Origin: Candidatus Sulfotelmatobacter sp.
GTDB taxonomy: Bacteria > Acidobacteriota > Terriglobia > Terriglobales > Acidobacteriaceae
DNA length: 64,000 nt
Reading direction: 5' to 3'
Assembly: GCA_025462865.1 (NCBI GenBank)
Contig: JAOAPI010000045.1
Coordinates: forward strand, 1-64,000
Positions 25,284 to 34,124 of this stretch are shown here, piece after piece (the first letter of the stretch is position 1; each line of letters opens with the position of its first letter). Both the position numbers and the translations under genes were made by a program. The notes under the pieces were generated by a model. It was given only the letters and a program-made list of their open reading frames with translations. It did not search any database and was not told where the DNA came from.

Positions 25284-25937
25284 TCAGTAGATTTGGACGA
25301 TTCCGTTACGCACCGCATAAAGCGTGAGATCGGCTACCGAGTGCAGATCCAGTTTACGCATGAGGTTGGTGCGGTGGGTTTCAGCGGTTTTCACGCTAAG
25401 GCTGAGAGCGCTAGCGATTTCTTTAGTGGTTTTGCCTTCCGCAACCAATTGGATAACCTCTCGCTCCCGGGGGGTCAGTATGCATTGGCCGGAAAAATCG
25501 CTTTCTTCCTGAGGGCGCAGGTAGCCATCGAGCATCATCTGCGCCACCTTGGGAGTAAAAAAAGTCCGCCGGTGTTCAAGCGCCTCCACGGCCGCCAGAA
25601 GATCACGGCCGGCATCGGACTTCAGCAGGAATCCGCGGGCGCCGGCTGCCAGCACCTCCCGCACTACCTGTTCCGAATCGTGTATGGTGAGGATCAAGAT
25701 ACGGGCTTCGGGGGTGATTGCCAGAATCTGGCGGGCCGCGTCCAAGCCGTTAAGATTCGGCATTCCGATGTCCAGTAAGAGAATGTCGGGTTTAAACTTA
25801 CTAGCCCCCTCCACCGCCTCCCTTCCGTCCTTCGCCTCCGCACAGACCTCCCACCCGGGATGGGATTCAAGCACCGAGCGGATGCCCTGCCTTGCGACCT
25901 CGTGATCATCCGCAATAAGGATTCGAAGAGCGCCCAA
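25284..25937 (-). CDS. NarL/LuxR-type response regulator
   Basis: A TTG start at 25937 (GGGGTGG upstream) gives 217 residues. The receiver has all key residues: DD in LIADDHE, the phospho-acceptor in LLLDIGMPNLNG, Thr in ILTIHDSE and Lys in LLKSDAG. The C-terminal LuxR helix-turn-helix is complete (LTPREREVIQLVAEGKTTKE, SLSVKTAETHRTNLMRKLDL). It acts as a DNA-binding regulator once phosphorylated by an HisKA_3-type kinase; candidates are the two such kinases at 55.2-58.7 kb. It is divergent from the VWA gene and the repeat at 26122-26157. Confidence 0.92.
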   Translation of the reverse strand: MGALRILIADDHEVARQGIRSVLESHPGWEVCAEAKDGREAVEGASKFKPDILLLDIGMPNLNGLDAARQILAITPEARILILTIHDSEQVVREVLAAGARGFLLKSDAGRDLLAAVEALEHRRTFFTPKVAQMMLDGYLRPQEESDFSGQCILTPREREVIQLVAEGKTTKEIASALSLSVKTAETHRTNLMRKLDLHSVADLTLYAVRNGIVQIY

Positions 25938-26121
25938 AGGTCCACCCCTTTTTGAACAGACCACGAAGCTCCATCGGCGAGAATTCGCCCGAAACACTTC
26001 GTAGTAAAGATAGTTGCCCTCAATGCCCGCAGCGGTTGTAAACAGAACGCGCGGAGGCTAACTTATTCACAGAATTGCGACATTAGGGCAGGTTGGCAAT
26101 CAAACGACTTCCTGATCAATT

Positions 26122-26157
26122 GCTTTAATAACGTCGCGCGCTTTAATACTGTCGCGC
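26122..26157. promoter_or_regulatory. 18-bp tandem direct repeat before the VWA gene
   Basis: GCTTTAATAACGTCGCGC is followed without gap by GCTTTAATACTGTCGCGC; 16 of 18 bases agree. It lies about 50 bases before the VWA ATG and between divergent genes. The layout suits binding of a dimeric NarL-type regulator. Confidence 0.5.
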
Positions 26158-26206
26158 GTGGCTTCCACCAACCCAAAGATCGCATCTAAATTGCGGAGGA
26201 TTTTCC

Positions 26207-27271
26207 ATGCGTTCAGCCGCTTCCTGGCCGTTTGGCTCTATTCTGTCGCTCGCTGTACTGTTTGCTATTTTTTCGCCTGCGGCTTTTTCCCAAGCCCCAT
26301 CGCCGGCTACGCCTGCCGCTTCCACCGCTCCCGCACAAGAGCAGGCTCCTCCGCCCCCGAGTGACGCCGGTTCGCAGAACCCTTCCGGAGCGCAAGCACC
26401 GATCAGCCCGGAACCGAGCGGAAATGATCAGGGTGGGATGTTTGTCTTCAAGAAGCAGGTGGAAGAGGTCGTGCTGCATGCCACCGTGTACGACGAACAG
26501 CGAAACATGGTCCCCGGCCTCGATAAGAGCGCGTTCAGCGTCTATGACGAGGGCACGCTGCAGCCGATTACCTCGTTCCGCCGCGAGGATGTTCCAGTCG
26601 CGATGGGGATCGTCGTGGACAATTCCGGTTCCATGCGCGACAAGCGGGATAAGGTTAACCAGGCGGTCATGAATCTGGTCCGCGCAAGCAATCCGCATGA
26701 CGAGATTTTCGTGGTCAATTTTAGCCAGAAGTATTATCTCGATCAGGATTTCACTGGCGATGCGAACCTGTTGCAGGCAGCATTACACCAGGTCTCGGCG
26801 AAGGGAAGTACAGCTCTGTATGACGCGATTGTGGCCTCGGCTGTTCATCTAAAAAACAATCCGCATCTCGAAAAGAAGGTGCTGCTGGTGATTACAGATG
26901 GACAAGACAACATGAGTCAGGAAACTTTGCAGGAGGCCGCGCATAGGTTGCAGCAGGCCAACGGTCCAACGCTTTATGCGGTTGGGTTGCTGGGCAGCGG
27001 TATGCAGAGTTCAGGGCGCGAAGCATTACAGCACCTTGCTGCGGGGACCGGAGGAGTAGCTTACTTTCCCGACACGCTGGACCAGGTGGATAACATTACG
27101 CGAAGCGTAGCGCACGATATCCGCAGCCAATATATGCTGGCCTACAAGCCGCACAATCAGAATGCAAAGCCGGGATACCAGTCAGTTCGAGTGGAGGCGC
27201 ACGCCCCGGGGTTCGGCAAACTTACGGTTCGCACCAGAAGCGGGTACTTCCCCCCGGAAGGCGGCCGTTAG
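26207..27271 (+). CDS. secreted VWA-domain protein (acidobacterial VWFA-related type)
   Basis: ATG 26207 follows GGAGG at about ten bases. The 354-residue product has a signal peptide (SILSLAVLFAIFSPAAFS|Q), a Pro/Ala-rich linker to about 80, then a beta strand region (VVLHATVYDEQRNMVPGLDKS) typical of the acidobacterial VWFA-related family. The VWA domain (about 128-310) keeps the MIDAS motif DNSGSM, then GSTALYDAI and LVITDGQDN. Such proteins bind a divalent metal and mediate protein contacts in the periplasm or outside. It is flanked on both sides by NarL-type regulators. The ligand is unknown. Confidence 0.88.
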   Translation: MRSAASWPFGSILSLAVLFAIFSPAAFSQAPSPATPAASTAPAQEQAPPPPSDAGSQNPSGAQAPISPEPSGNDQGGMFVFKKQVEEVVLHATVYDEQRNMVPGLDKSAFSVYDEGTLQPITSFRREDVPVAMGIVVDNSGSMRDKRDKVNQAVMNLVRASNPHDEIFVVNFSQKYYLDQDFTGDANLLQAALHQVSAKGSTALYDAIVASAVHLKNNPHLEKKVLLVITDGQDNMSQETLQEAAHRLQQANGPTLYAVGLLGSGMQSSGREALQHLAAGTGGVAYFPDTLDQVDNITRSVAHDIRSQYMLAYKPHNQNAKPGYQSVRVEAHAPGFGKLTVRTRSGYFPPEGGR

Positions 27272-27287
27272 AAGCGGCCGCTCGCCT

Positions 27288-27989
27288 TTAGGCGATGGGA
27301 ACTTCCGTGGTGTTACGAAGCTGGGGGGGCATCTGGATCTGGATGATGTTGTTCTTGATTGCGTAAACCACCAGATCGCGGATGGAATGCAGGCTCAGCT
27401 TCCGCATTATGTTGCTGCGATGTGTTTCCACGGTCTTGGTGCTCAGGTTAAGAAGTGTCGCCACTTCTTTGGAGCTTTTCCCTTCCGCCAGCAGTTGAGT
27501 CACTTCCCGTTCCCGGACCGTCAGGGTCGGCAAATTCGGCGGCTCATTTCTGGAGATGGCATGGCCCTTGTCGAGGAAGCCGGCCAACACCAGATCATTA
27601 ACCCGCGGAGTGAAGAACATTCGCTTGCTTTGCAAAGCTTCCACCGCCGAAACCAGATCGCGGGCCGCATCTGACTTAAGCACAAACCCACGCGCTCCGG
27701 CATCCAAGGCTTCGCGAATCACCTGATCGGAATCCGTGATCGTCAAGACAATAACCTTGAAGTGAGGATCATGCTGCAAGAGCTGGCGTGTCGTGTCCAA
27801 GCCATTAAGGTAAGGCATCCCGATATCAACGATCACGACGTCAGGCTTCAACTGTTTAGCCATCTCGACGGCTTCACGGCCATCGGATGCCTCGCCGCAG
27901 ACTTCCCATCCCTCGTGCTTCTGGAGAAGCGCGCACAGCCCGCGACGTACTATTTCGTGATCATCAGCTAACAAAATACGGAGTTTCAT
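27288..27989 (-). CDS. NarL/LuxR-type response regulator
   Basis: ATG 27989 gives 233 residues; a GTG at 28007 is an alternative. Its receiver is complete (LADDHEIVRRG, VVIVDIGMPYLNG, VLTITDSD, VLKSDAA), as is the LuxR helix-turn-helix (LTVREREVTQLLAEGKSSKE, NLSTKTVETHRSNIMRKLSL). It is a close paralogue of the regulator at 25284-25937 and converges with the VWA gene. The C-terminal tail (IQMPPQLRNTTEVPIA) extends past the usual end. Confidence 0.92.
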   Translation of the reverse strand: MKLRILLADDHEIVRRGLCALLQKHEGWEVCGEASDGREAVEMAKQLKPDVVIVDIGMPYLNGLDTTRQLLQHDPHFKVIVLTITDSDQVIREALDAGARGFVLKSDAARDLVSAVEALQSKRMFFTPRVNDLVLAGFLDKGHAISRNEPPNLPTLTVREREVTQLLAEGKSSKEVATLLNLSTKTVETHRSNIMRKLSLHSIRDLVVYAIKNNIIQIQMPPQLRNTTEVPIA

Positions 27990-28054
27990 GGCAGTCTCTT
28001 CCTCCACCTACAACCGTTCCCAGACATGACCAAACCCGAACCAGCACCTTCACT

Positions 28055-28474
28055 TCAACATGCGGCGCCCGGAGCCCTCGCTAGAGCCGTAAAGACCCGA
28101 TGCTGACTTACTGCTTCCACAGCTTCCAATAGATCCCGCGCCGCATTTGACTTCACTACATATCCCCGCGCTCCTGCATCCAGAGCTTCCCGCATCATCT
28201 GCGGAGAATCGTGTTGAGTCACGAACAAGACCTCAAGACCGTTGTTTTTCGGCTTCTGCTGAATCAACCGGCACGCTTCCAAGCCATTCATTCGCGGCAT
28301 CGTGACGTCGAGTACCACGACATCGGGCCGCAAACTATCGACTTTTTCTAACGCCTCAAGCCCGTCCGAAGCTTCACCTACCACTTCCCAACCTGCGCGG
28401 CCCTCTAAAAGAGTCCGGAGCCCTTGCCTTACGATCGGATGGTCATCCACAAGCAAGATTCGGACTAGCGTCAC
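28055..28474 (-). CDS. receiver-only response regulator (NarL-type, no HTH)
   Basis: GTG 28474, with a GGGGGG run upstream, gives 139 residues. The receiver keeps LVDDHPIVRQG, VVVLDVTMPRMNG, LFVTQHDSP and VVKSNAARD, so it should accept a phosphoryl group. It stops at VFTALARAPGAAC, where its paralogues go on to a LuxR domain. Only 65 bases separate its stop from the start of the next regulator, so no hidden output domain exists. It could be a phosphate sink, a phosphorelay element or a truncated regulator. Confidence 0.88.
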   Translation of the reverse strand: MTLVRILLVDDHPIVRQGLRTLLEGRAGWEVVGEASDGLEALEKVDSLRPDVVVLDVTMPRMNGLEACRLIQQKPKNNGLEVLFVTQHDSPQMMREALDAGARGYVVKSNAARDLLEAVEAVSQHRVFTALARAPGAAC

Positions 28475-28676
28475 TCTCTGGCCCCCCTGAGGCAGCTTCG
28501 GCCGCACTACATGCAACGGCTATTTTTGTTATCGGTTACTGCCGCAGGAGTCTCCCTTTCCGGGCGGACAGAGAGATCCTAAGCAAACCACTCTGCAAGC
28601 TAACATGCGATCCTAGCTCGCCGAATACAGGGAATCCTGTATCTTTGTCGGATCGAGGTGAACAACGGATTTTACA

Positions 28677-29084
28677 TTAATTGCCGACTGAACTGACCGG
28701 CGGAAAGTGAGGGAAGTAAGTTCCCTCATGCAGTAAGGCATCCACAGCTTCGACAATCGAGCTTACATCTGATTTCGCGCAAGCCCCGCGAATTCCAGCC
28801 CTTCGAGCCTCATCCGCCAACTGTCTCGAGAGATGAATGGTTACCATCAGAATGGGAATTTCGGGAAAGAGCCCGGAAATCTGTCTCGCTACGTCCAGTC
28901 CGTTCAGGTCGGGCATCTGAAAATCCAGAAGAATCATGTCGGGCGGATTTTTTCTAACTCTCTGGATCGCCTCTCCCCCGGTTCGAGCCTCGTCGCACAC
29001 TTGCCAGGTGCTTTGCTGCTCAAGCAGCGCCCGGAGGTAGTGGCGTACCGCCGGATTGTCGTCTACCACAAGAATTCGAACCAA
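28677..29084 (-). CDS. receiver-only response regulator (NarL-type, no HTH)
   Basis: TTG 29084, aligned with the starts of its paralogues, gives 135 residues; ATG 29135 is an alternative. Key residues are present: VVDDNPAVRH, MILLDFQMPDLNG, MVTIHLSRQ and CAKSDVSS. It ends at TYFPHFPPVSSVGN without an output domain. It is the fourth and most diverged receiver of the array. Confidence 0.85.
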   Translation of the reverse strand: MVRILVVDDNPAVRHYLRALLEQQSTWQVCDEARTGGEAIQRVRKNPPDMILLDFQMPDLNGLDVARQISGLFPEIPILMVTIHLSRQLADEARRAGIRGACAKSDVSSIVEAVDALLHEGTYFPHFPPVSSVGN

Positions 29085-29218
29085 GCGGCACTTCCCTTCC
29101 AGTTGCGGGTTAAATCGGCTTTTTCCCGATATCATTACTGTTTTTTCACCATATTGGCCGGACGTTTGGCTCACAATACGGTGAACTCCCTAGCAGCCAG
29201 TACGAGACCACTAAAGCG

Positions 29219-30343
29219 TTACCAGATTCCTTTGTCCGTTCCGGTAAACTTGAACTCCAAAGCAGCGGCGGCAGCTAAAGGAGGAAGCAAACTCAGGCGC
29301 AGCGTGCTCTTGAGCTCTCCATTGAGCAGTAATCTTTTCCATTCCGAAGCATAGAGTCTTGCGGCCTGAGGGAAGATCGGGATGCGAAGAAATTTTCTCC
29401 GGAAGCTGACGAGTTCATTTCCGAATCGCGCAGCGTCAGTGACCACCGACGGCAACGGAAGGTCGACTCCGCGATACGACTTGACGTATCCGGACACTGT
29501 CGCCAAATATGTGGCAAGCCCATCCCAAAGTCCCGCCGAACGCGCCAGCGACTTGAGGTAGGCGTAATCGATTGTGGCCGACTCCACGAGGCGCGCGGTG
29601 TCAACGACGTCGCACAGCCGAAGATAGAAGTGTCGATACATTCTCTGCAGCGTGCTGATGATCAGCCGTTCCTCTGGGGCAGGCACCGGGAACGTGTGAC
29701 CCGCCAATTCCACCGTGCCAGCCCGCTGGACAAGCGAATTAGTAACCGCGACTTGCTCCCCTGTCTGGCCCAGGCGTCCCACATGCACTTCAACTAGTTC
29801 CGGTAAACCTGGAACAACGAAATTCCACTTGTTCGCCAAGCGGTCGCCCCAGCTCCGTTCTTCCAAATGCGCTTTGAAACGTTCCCGCATAATGGCGACA
29901 ACGTCCGCACTTCGGGCGTTTGTAAAAAGGTCAAGATCGCTTCCCAAGTCTGGCCAGTGATCGAGAGACTTGATCACGATCACCTTCCCGGCATCTTTCA
30001 AGCTGTCGCAAATCGGATACAGGAAGGACAAAGCATGCTCAATACGCACACGCTCTTTCGCCATTGCGTGATCGACAGCCTCGGCCCATTGATTCCCATG
30101 TTCGACCATGATCCGATGTAAATCCGGGAATGCGCGCATCACCACGTGATGCGATGCCGCCAGCCCCCAAAGCTCCCCGAAATCCTGTGGACCAAAACTC
30201 GCGATGGTTGCTGTTACTTCATTCGTGCAGTCGCGAGCCGAAACCCCGGCCGCATTCGGCTGTGAACCGCCATTTCCGTTGAGTCCCAAAAGAAGTTGCG
30301 ATAGGAGGGTAAGACACCTGGTCGAGTTCTTCGCGCCATTCAT
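29219..30343 (-). CDS. nucleotidyltransferase-family protein (NTP_transf_5 type)
   Basis: The 374-residue product has the nucleotidyltransferase signature near residue 130: VIVIKSLDHWPDLGSDLDLFT, with the G-S-D-L-D-L metal-binding pair. A later EVHVGRLG strand supplies the third acidic residue. A helical region follows with YRHFYLRLCDVVDTARLV. This matches the PF14907-type nucleotidyltransferases often found in surface-polysaccharide loci. The substrate is unknown. It is the last gene of the leftward polysaccharide operon, 116 bases after the GH99-like lipoprotein. Confidence 0.75.
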   Translation of the reverse strand: MNGAKNSTRCLTLLSQLLLGLNGNGGSQPNAAGVSARDCTNEVTATIASFGPQDFGELWGLAASHHVVMRAFPDLHRIMVEHGNQWAEAVDHAMAKERVRIEHALSFLYPICDSLKDAGKVIVIKSLDHWPDLGSDLDLFTNARSADVVAIMRERFKAHLEERSWGDRLANKWNFVVPGLPELVEVHVGRLGQTGEQVAVTNSLVQRAGTVELAGHTFPVPAPEERLIISTLQRMYRHFYLRLCDVVDTARLVESATIDYAYLKSLARSAGLWDGLATYLATVSGYVKSYRGVDLPLPSVVTDAARFGNELVSFRRKFLRIPIFPQAARLYASEWKRLLLNGELKSTLRLSLLPPLAAAAALEFKFTGTDKGIW

Positions 30344-30459
30344 ATTTTGATCCGCTTGTTGGCCGCTCGACTGGCCGCAATTCAGGTCTGGCTTACCTTC
30401 GATGAGGAAATTCGTTTTCAGGTTGTGATCACGGTATCGCTAAGCATCGGCAGCGAGAT

Positions 30460-31446
30460 TCAGTGTTGCGCTGGCTGAGCCGCGCTGGTGGCTCCAGTTG
30501 CACAGGTGGCTGCCGGTTGGCGTTCAATGGCAGTCCCTTCTTCATAGTCGTTCCACGTCTCAATCATGAGGAAAGGAAGAGGGTTCGAACTGTCGTAGTA
30601 TCGCCGGTAAACACTCGTGGTGTTGTCCAATGTTTTCCCGCACTCTCGCTGGATGTGGCGGTTGAGTCCCCACTTGGCGGCGGAATCGTCGAAGCCCGCC
30701 CATGCTCCTCCGATCGCGAGCTTGTCGGGATGTTTGTTTTTCATGGTGTTGTAGAAATTCTTGAGATACTGCTCGCCCCAATTGCTGCCATCAGCCGCCC
30801 ATCCCCCCGGACCAGGCTGAACCCAGGCATACGAACCTGCAAAATCATTGGCGAACTGTGCCGGCGGTTCGTCCTTGTAAATCAGCAGTGGCGGCCGATC
30901 CCAGCTGCTCACGTGCTCGCGTACGCGGTCCCAGTCGATATGACCACTTTTTGGGAAGATAAATATAAGGGGTCGCCCATTGTAAGTCAGGTAGGCGTCG
31001 CGATACCTGGCGGCGGGTCCGATGTAGGCGGTATAAGCCCTGTCCATGGCCGCAATTGCGCTTTCGGTTGCTTGCGAGTCCGCGTCTTCCGACTCGTTAT
31101 ACAAAAGAGCGACCTGAAAATGGCTGCCGCTCGCCGCTTCCTGAAGGAGACCGAAATTATGATCGGAATAAGGACGACTCTCGCCGTACCAGTCGACGAC
31201 AAATGCGGCGATCCCCATACGACGGGCCTGCTGGATCTGCTTGCGAAGAACGGTGGAATCCTCACTGGAGTAACCCACATCCATGTGAGTGTGGTCTCCA
31301 AACCATGGCATGTAAACCGCAAGAAGTTTAGGAGAGAGCTCTGGCGCCAAACCATTTTGGACCAGCGTCCGGTGCACGCCGCTGGTGGTGCATCCACCGG
31401 CCATTACAAAAAAACCTAGACAAAAAGTAAGCAACGCTCTGGACAA
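30460..31446 (-). CDS. GH99-like putative lipoprotein glycoside hydrolase
   Basis: TTG 31446, with GGAGAGG about five bases upstream, gives a fitting lipoprotein signal: MSRALLTFCLGFFVMAGGC. An earlier TTG at 31578 would overlap the upstream stop (TTGA). The 328-residue product has YMPWFGDHTHMDVGYSSED, GIAAFVVDWYGES and, near the end, MIETWNDYEEGTAIE. These follow the GH71/GH99-like TIM-barrel pattern with acidic residues in the final strand. It would cut or bind polysaccharide in the periplasm. It has a paralogue at 45175-47013. Catalytic residues are not proven. Confidence 0.75.
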   Translation of the reverse strand: MSRALLTFCLGFFVMAGGCTTSGVHRTLVQNGLAPELSPKLLAVYMPWFGDHTHMDVGYSSEDSTVLRKQIQQARRMGIAAFVVDWYGESRPYSDHNFGLLQEAASGSHFQVALLYNESEDADSQATESAIAAMDRAYTAYIGPAARYRDAYLTYNGRPLIFIFPKSGHIDWDRVREHVSSWDRPPLLIYKDEPPAQFANDFAGSYAWVQPGPGGWAADGSNWGEQYLKNFYNTMKNKHPDKLAIGGAWAGFDDSAAKWGLNRHIQRECGKTLDNTTSVYRRYYDSSNPLPFLMIETWNDYEEGTAIERQPAATCATGATSAAQPAQH

Positions 31447-31574
31447 ATAACCTCTCCATTCGCTCGGCCTTCCTGCGCAATGATTAGGATGCGAAGACGA
31501 CTTCCACGGTTGGCACGGAGTGAGGGGCGTTCCGGCTGTCGCGGACACTATGCTGAGGGGCAAGTTGACCTGAT

Positions 31575-32120
31575 TCAAGACTTGGGTACGGCCTGCAATT
31601 GGCGGATCACCCAGCGATCGGCGCCGGGCGTCATGAGCACCACGAAGTGCATAACGACGTGTTCGTCATGGATAATTTTCCCGCCATCTGAAATCCGTAT
31701 TTCGTACTCCGCGGTATCGTGCAACTCTATGACGTCGCCCTCAGGAGCGTAGAACACGGCTTCCAGCCTGTGAGATTGATTCACATATTGCCGGCTGAGG
31801 CCGGAGCGCTGCTGGCTTACAACTGTCTCTCGCAGTAATCGCTTGGCCTCGCCCGCGAAGGGTCCTTCCAGAGGGTCGGCAGTGTTGAGTTCGACTGCTT
31901 GCGCGATGCTCGTCCACGCGAAACGGTAATCCCGGAGAATTCCGCGCTCGGTAAGACTCTCGACCGCTCGAGGCGTTGCGTTCTTCGTATCCAGTTGCAC
32001 TTGGACAACCGAATCGGCGGCGTAAGAGCTCAACGCAAGGCAACTAATGAAAGCAGATACCGAAACTACGCGGAGCGCGCGACGAAGATGAGCAATCGCC
32101 GAACCTGGCACCGGATTCAT
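31575..32120 (-). CDS. exported hypothetical protein in polysaccharide operon
   Basis: The 181-residue product has a signal peptide (RVVSVSAFISCLALSSYAA|D). The mature part (VESLTERGILRDYRFAWTSI, HRLEAVFYAPEGDVIELHDT, HVVMHFVVLMTPGADRWVI) is mixed alpha/beta with an SnoaL/NTF2-like feel, but I do not recognise a family. Its ATG overlaps the stop of the upstream gene (ATGA), so the two are coupled. Confidence 0.7.
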   Translation of the reverse strand: MNPVPGSAIAHLRRALRVVSVSAFISCLALSSYAADSVVQVQLDTKNATPRAVESLTERGILRDYRFAWTSIAQAVELNTADPLEGPFAGEAKRLLRETVVSQQRSGLSRQYVNQSHRLEAVFYAPEGDVIELHDTAEYEIRISDGGKIIHDEHVVMHFVVLMTPGADRWVIRQLQAVPKS

Positions 32121-32980
32121 GGCTTGCCTCCAATGCGCAGTTCATTCCCCATTACGACACCTGAAGCAGCAGATACCACAGTTGTGCCCGATGCCTCCAT
32201 CTGCGCCCGTGCTATCCCCTGCTTAATTGGCGCATCCACGGTGCTCTTGCCGTTCGCTTCGGTAGCGGAGAAAGTCACAATCGTGCCATCTGGTACAACG
32301 TTTCCCGCGCAGTCATGAACTGGCTCGGTCTGCACCAGCACCCCAATCGGTATGCGCTGGCCTGTAATACGCAGATTGCAAGGCTCCGAAGCAACTTGTT
32401 GAACGGCACGCTTCGCTGTGACGTCATCCAGCGAGGCGATCACTTGCACGAGACCAGCCGACTTGCCGGAGGCGGTTCGGAACCACGCCACTCCATTTTG
32501 TGCCCGAACCGGTCGCGAGAACAGCGGCTTGTCCCCCACTGCCAATTGAAACGTCACCGTCGCTGGCGCTAATACGAGATTTTTAAATTGATCGAACGGG
32601 AACGCGACACCGCTTATGGCATCTCCCTGCCCGACCGGAACCCGCGAGGGATGCACCAGAAAAGTGAGACTGCTGGGCTTCGCCGCGATTACGTAGAAGG
32701 TGCCAGTGTGGCAGGTGTCGGAGCACACCAGAGCCAGATAATCACCGGCATTCCGCAAATCCTGCCCTTGCAAATGGATCTCTTCGCCCAAGCTCACGTC
32801 GTTTTTACGCGAGACACCGGGTCCTACCAGATAAAAAGTCGCCTTGCCGCTGCCTGTGGTTGGAATTGTCGCTTCTTCGCCAGCCGTCACCGAAGCAGGC
32901 ACGCGCAGATCCTGCGCAACGCCTGCAATGGAACAGGCCGCCAGGCACAGCACCGCGCAGATTAAGAGGGGGCGACGCAT
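32117..32980 (-). CDS. exported Ig-like protein in polysaccharide operon
   Basis: The 287-residue product has a signal peptide ending near CSIAGVAQ; a cysteine near residue 16 (LAACS) could be a lipid site. The mature part is all-beta and Ig-like: LRVPASVTAGEEATIPTTGS, then ATFYLVGPGVSR, a cysteine pair in LVCSDTCHTG, and a repeat-like DGTIVTFSATEANGKST. It may bind glycan or partner proteins. The ATG lies two bases after the upstream stop; its own stop overlaps the next ATG. Confidence 0.7.
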   Translation of the reverse strand: MRRPLLICAVLCLAACSIAGVAQDLRVPASVTAGEEATIPTTGSGKATFYLVGPGVSRKNDVSLGEEIHLQGQDLRNAGDYLALVCSDTCHTGTFYVIAAKPSSLTFLVHPSRVPVGQGDAISGVAFPFDQFKNLVLAPATVTFQLAVGDKPLFSRPVRAQNGVAWFRTASGKSAGLVQVIASLDDVTAKRAVQQVASEPCNLRITGQRIPIGVLVQTEPVHDCAGNVVPDGTIVTFSATEANGKSTVDAPIKQGIARAQMEASGTTVVSAASGVVMGNELRIGGKP

Positions 32981-32982
32981 GC

Positions 32983-34116
32983 CTAGGACCTGCCCAAACT
33001 GTACTGGTTAACCACAACGTGGAAATTCTGCACTTTAGACGCGACTGACTTGGGGATTTCGACCGCAAATGGCGCGGACGATTGGGGAAGGAGCGCGTGA
33101 TCCTCATACCCATCCGCCACCCATACTACTTTCGCGTTGTTATCGTAGAAACTTACGACGACATGCGAAATGTTCACCGTCTGGCCGCTCTGGTTGAGCA
33201 AGTCTCCGTGCAGAACGCTTTTTCCTTGAACATCAGATTCAATCTTCTGATTCATGACTCCAATGACCGGATCCGCGGAAGCCGGCACCAGAGTGGCCTT
33301 CACATCCATGCGAACGTTTTTCACGTTCTTCAAATTAATGTTGGGGAAGTCAATGCGATAGGGCGACACCTGCTTGGGAAGCAGAACGTGGTCGATCTTG
33401 TCGAAGCTGGTTTCGTCATCGATGGCGCTTCCGGCCCCGTCCACCAACGTAGCGTTTACGTTCACAAAGGCAGGCACTGTATCTTCGTTCACCACTTCGC
33501 CCATTACCACGGCGCCTTCAGCAGAATCCACCGCGTTCATGGAGATAATCCGCACATGCGGTGCGTCGACATTTTTCGATCCCCACTCATCGGCCGCGCC
33601 GCCGCTAACGAGGTCCCAACGCAAATACGTCACAGGGATTACCTGTGAGGGCACGCTCGGCAACTGAACCTTAGGCAACACGGTCTTCCATACATCGCCT
33701 TCCCGAACAAGGCGAAAGTCGCGAACATCCTCAAGGGGACCAACCGGCGTCGTCCAATGCAGGCGCACGCGCATCTGAGCCTCGTCATTGGTGATGTGGA
33801 GCGGCCGTGACTCGAAGCCTTCCAGGCTTGAGAACGAGCGCAGGCTTCCGTTGGTACCAGTCCAGTCTTGAATGAACATTTGTTTGTTGGTGTCGCTGGT
33901 CTTCGAGACCGCAGTCATGGCGCGATCCCAATTGCGACGCTGGACATCGACCAGAAGATTCTTGAGCGCCTGCTCGGGAGTGCTGGCCTTGGGCGTGTAA
34001 ACCGCAGAGCCAGCCGCGATCCCGACCGTGCCGTGCGCTTGCCCCGCCCCAAACAATGCAAGCACCATGAGTGCGGCGGTGGCCACGACGAGAATGATTG
34101 GCAAAGTGAATTTCAT
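32983..34116 (-). CDS. exported protein with two FxLYD-like beta domains
   Basis: ATG 34116 has GAGG at about seven bases. The 377-residue product has a signal/anchor helix (LPIILVVATAALMVLALFGA), then a segment EQALKNLLVDVQRRNWDRAM that resembles an NTF2-like start. Two beta domains follow (VVMGEVVNEDTVPAFVNVNA and SVLHGDLLNQSGQTVNISHV, then VVSFYDNNAKVVWV), each like FxLYD domains. It is periplasmic or inner-membrane-anchored. Its function is unknown, and it lies 8 bases after the GT-C-like gene. Confidence 0.7.
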   Translation of the reverse strand: MKFTLPIILVVATAALMVLALFGAGQAHGTVGIAAGSAVYTPKASTPEQALKNLLVDVQRRNWDRAMTAVSKTSDTNKQMFIQDWTGTNGSLRSFSSLEGFESRPLHITNDEAQMRVRLHWTTPVGPLEDVRDFRLVREGDVWKTVLPKVQLPSVPSQVIPVTYLRWDLVSGGAADEWGSKNVDAPHVRIISMNAVDSAEGAVVMGEVVNEDTVPAFVNVNATLVDGAGSAIDDETSFDKIDHVLLPKQVSPYRIDFPNINLKNVKNVRMDVKATLVPASADPVIGVMNQKIESDVQGKSVLHGDLLNQSGQTVNISHVVVSFYDNNAKVVWVADGYEDHALLPQSSAPFAVEIPKSVASKVQNFHVVVNQYSLGRS

Positions 34117-34124
34117 TGGATGCC

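Noticed and set aside
30463-31419. 318-codon plus-strand frame opposite the GH99-like lipoprotein
   Set aside because: The minus strand encodes a recognisable fold with a lipoprotein signal; this long frame is a codon-bias shadow.
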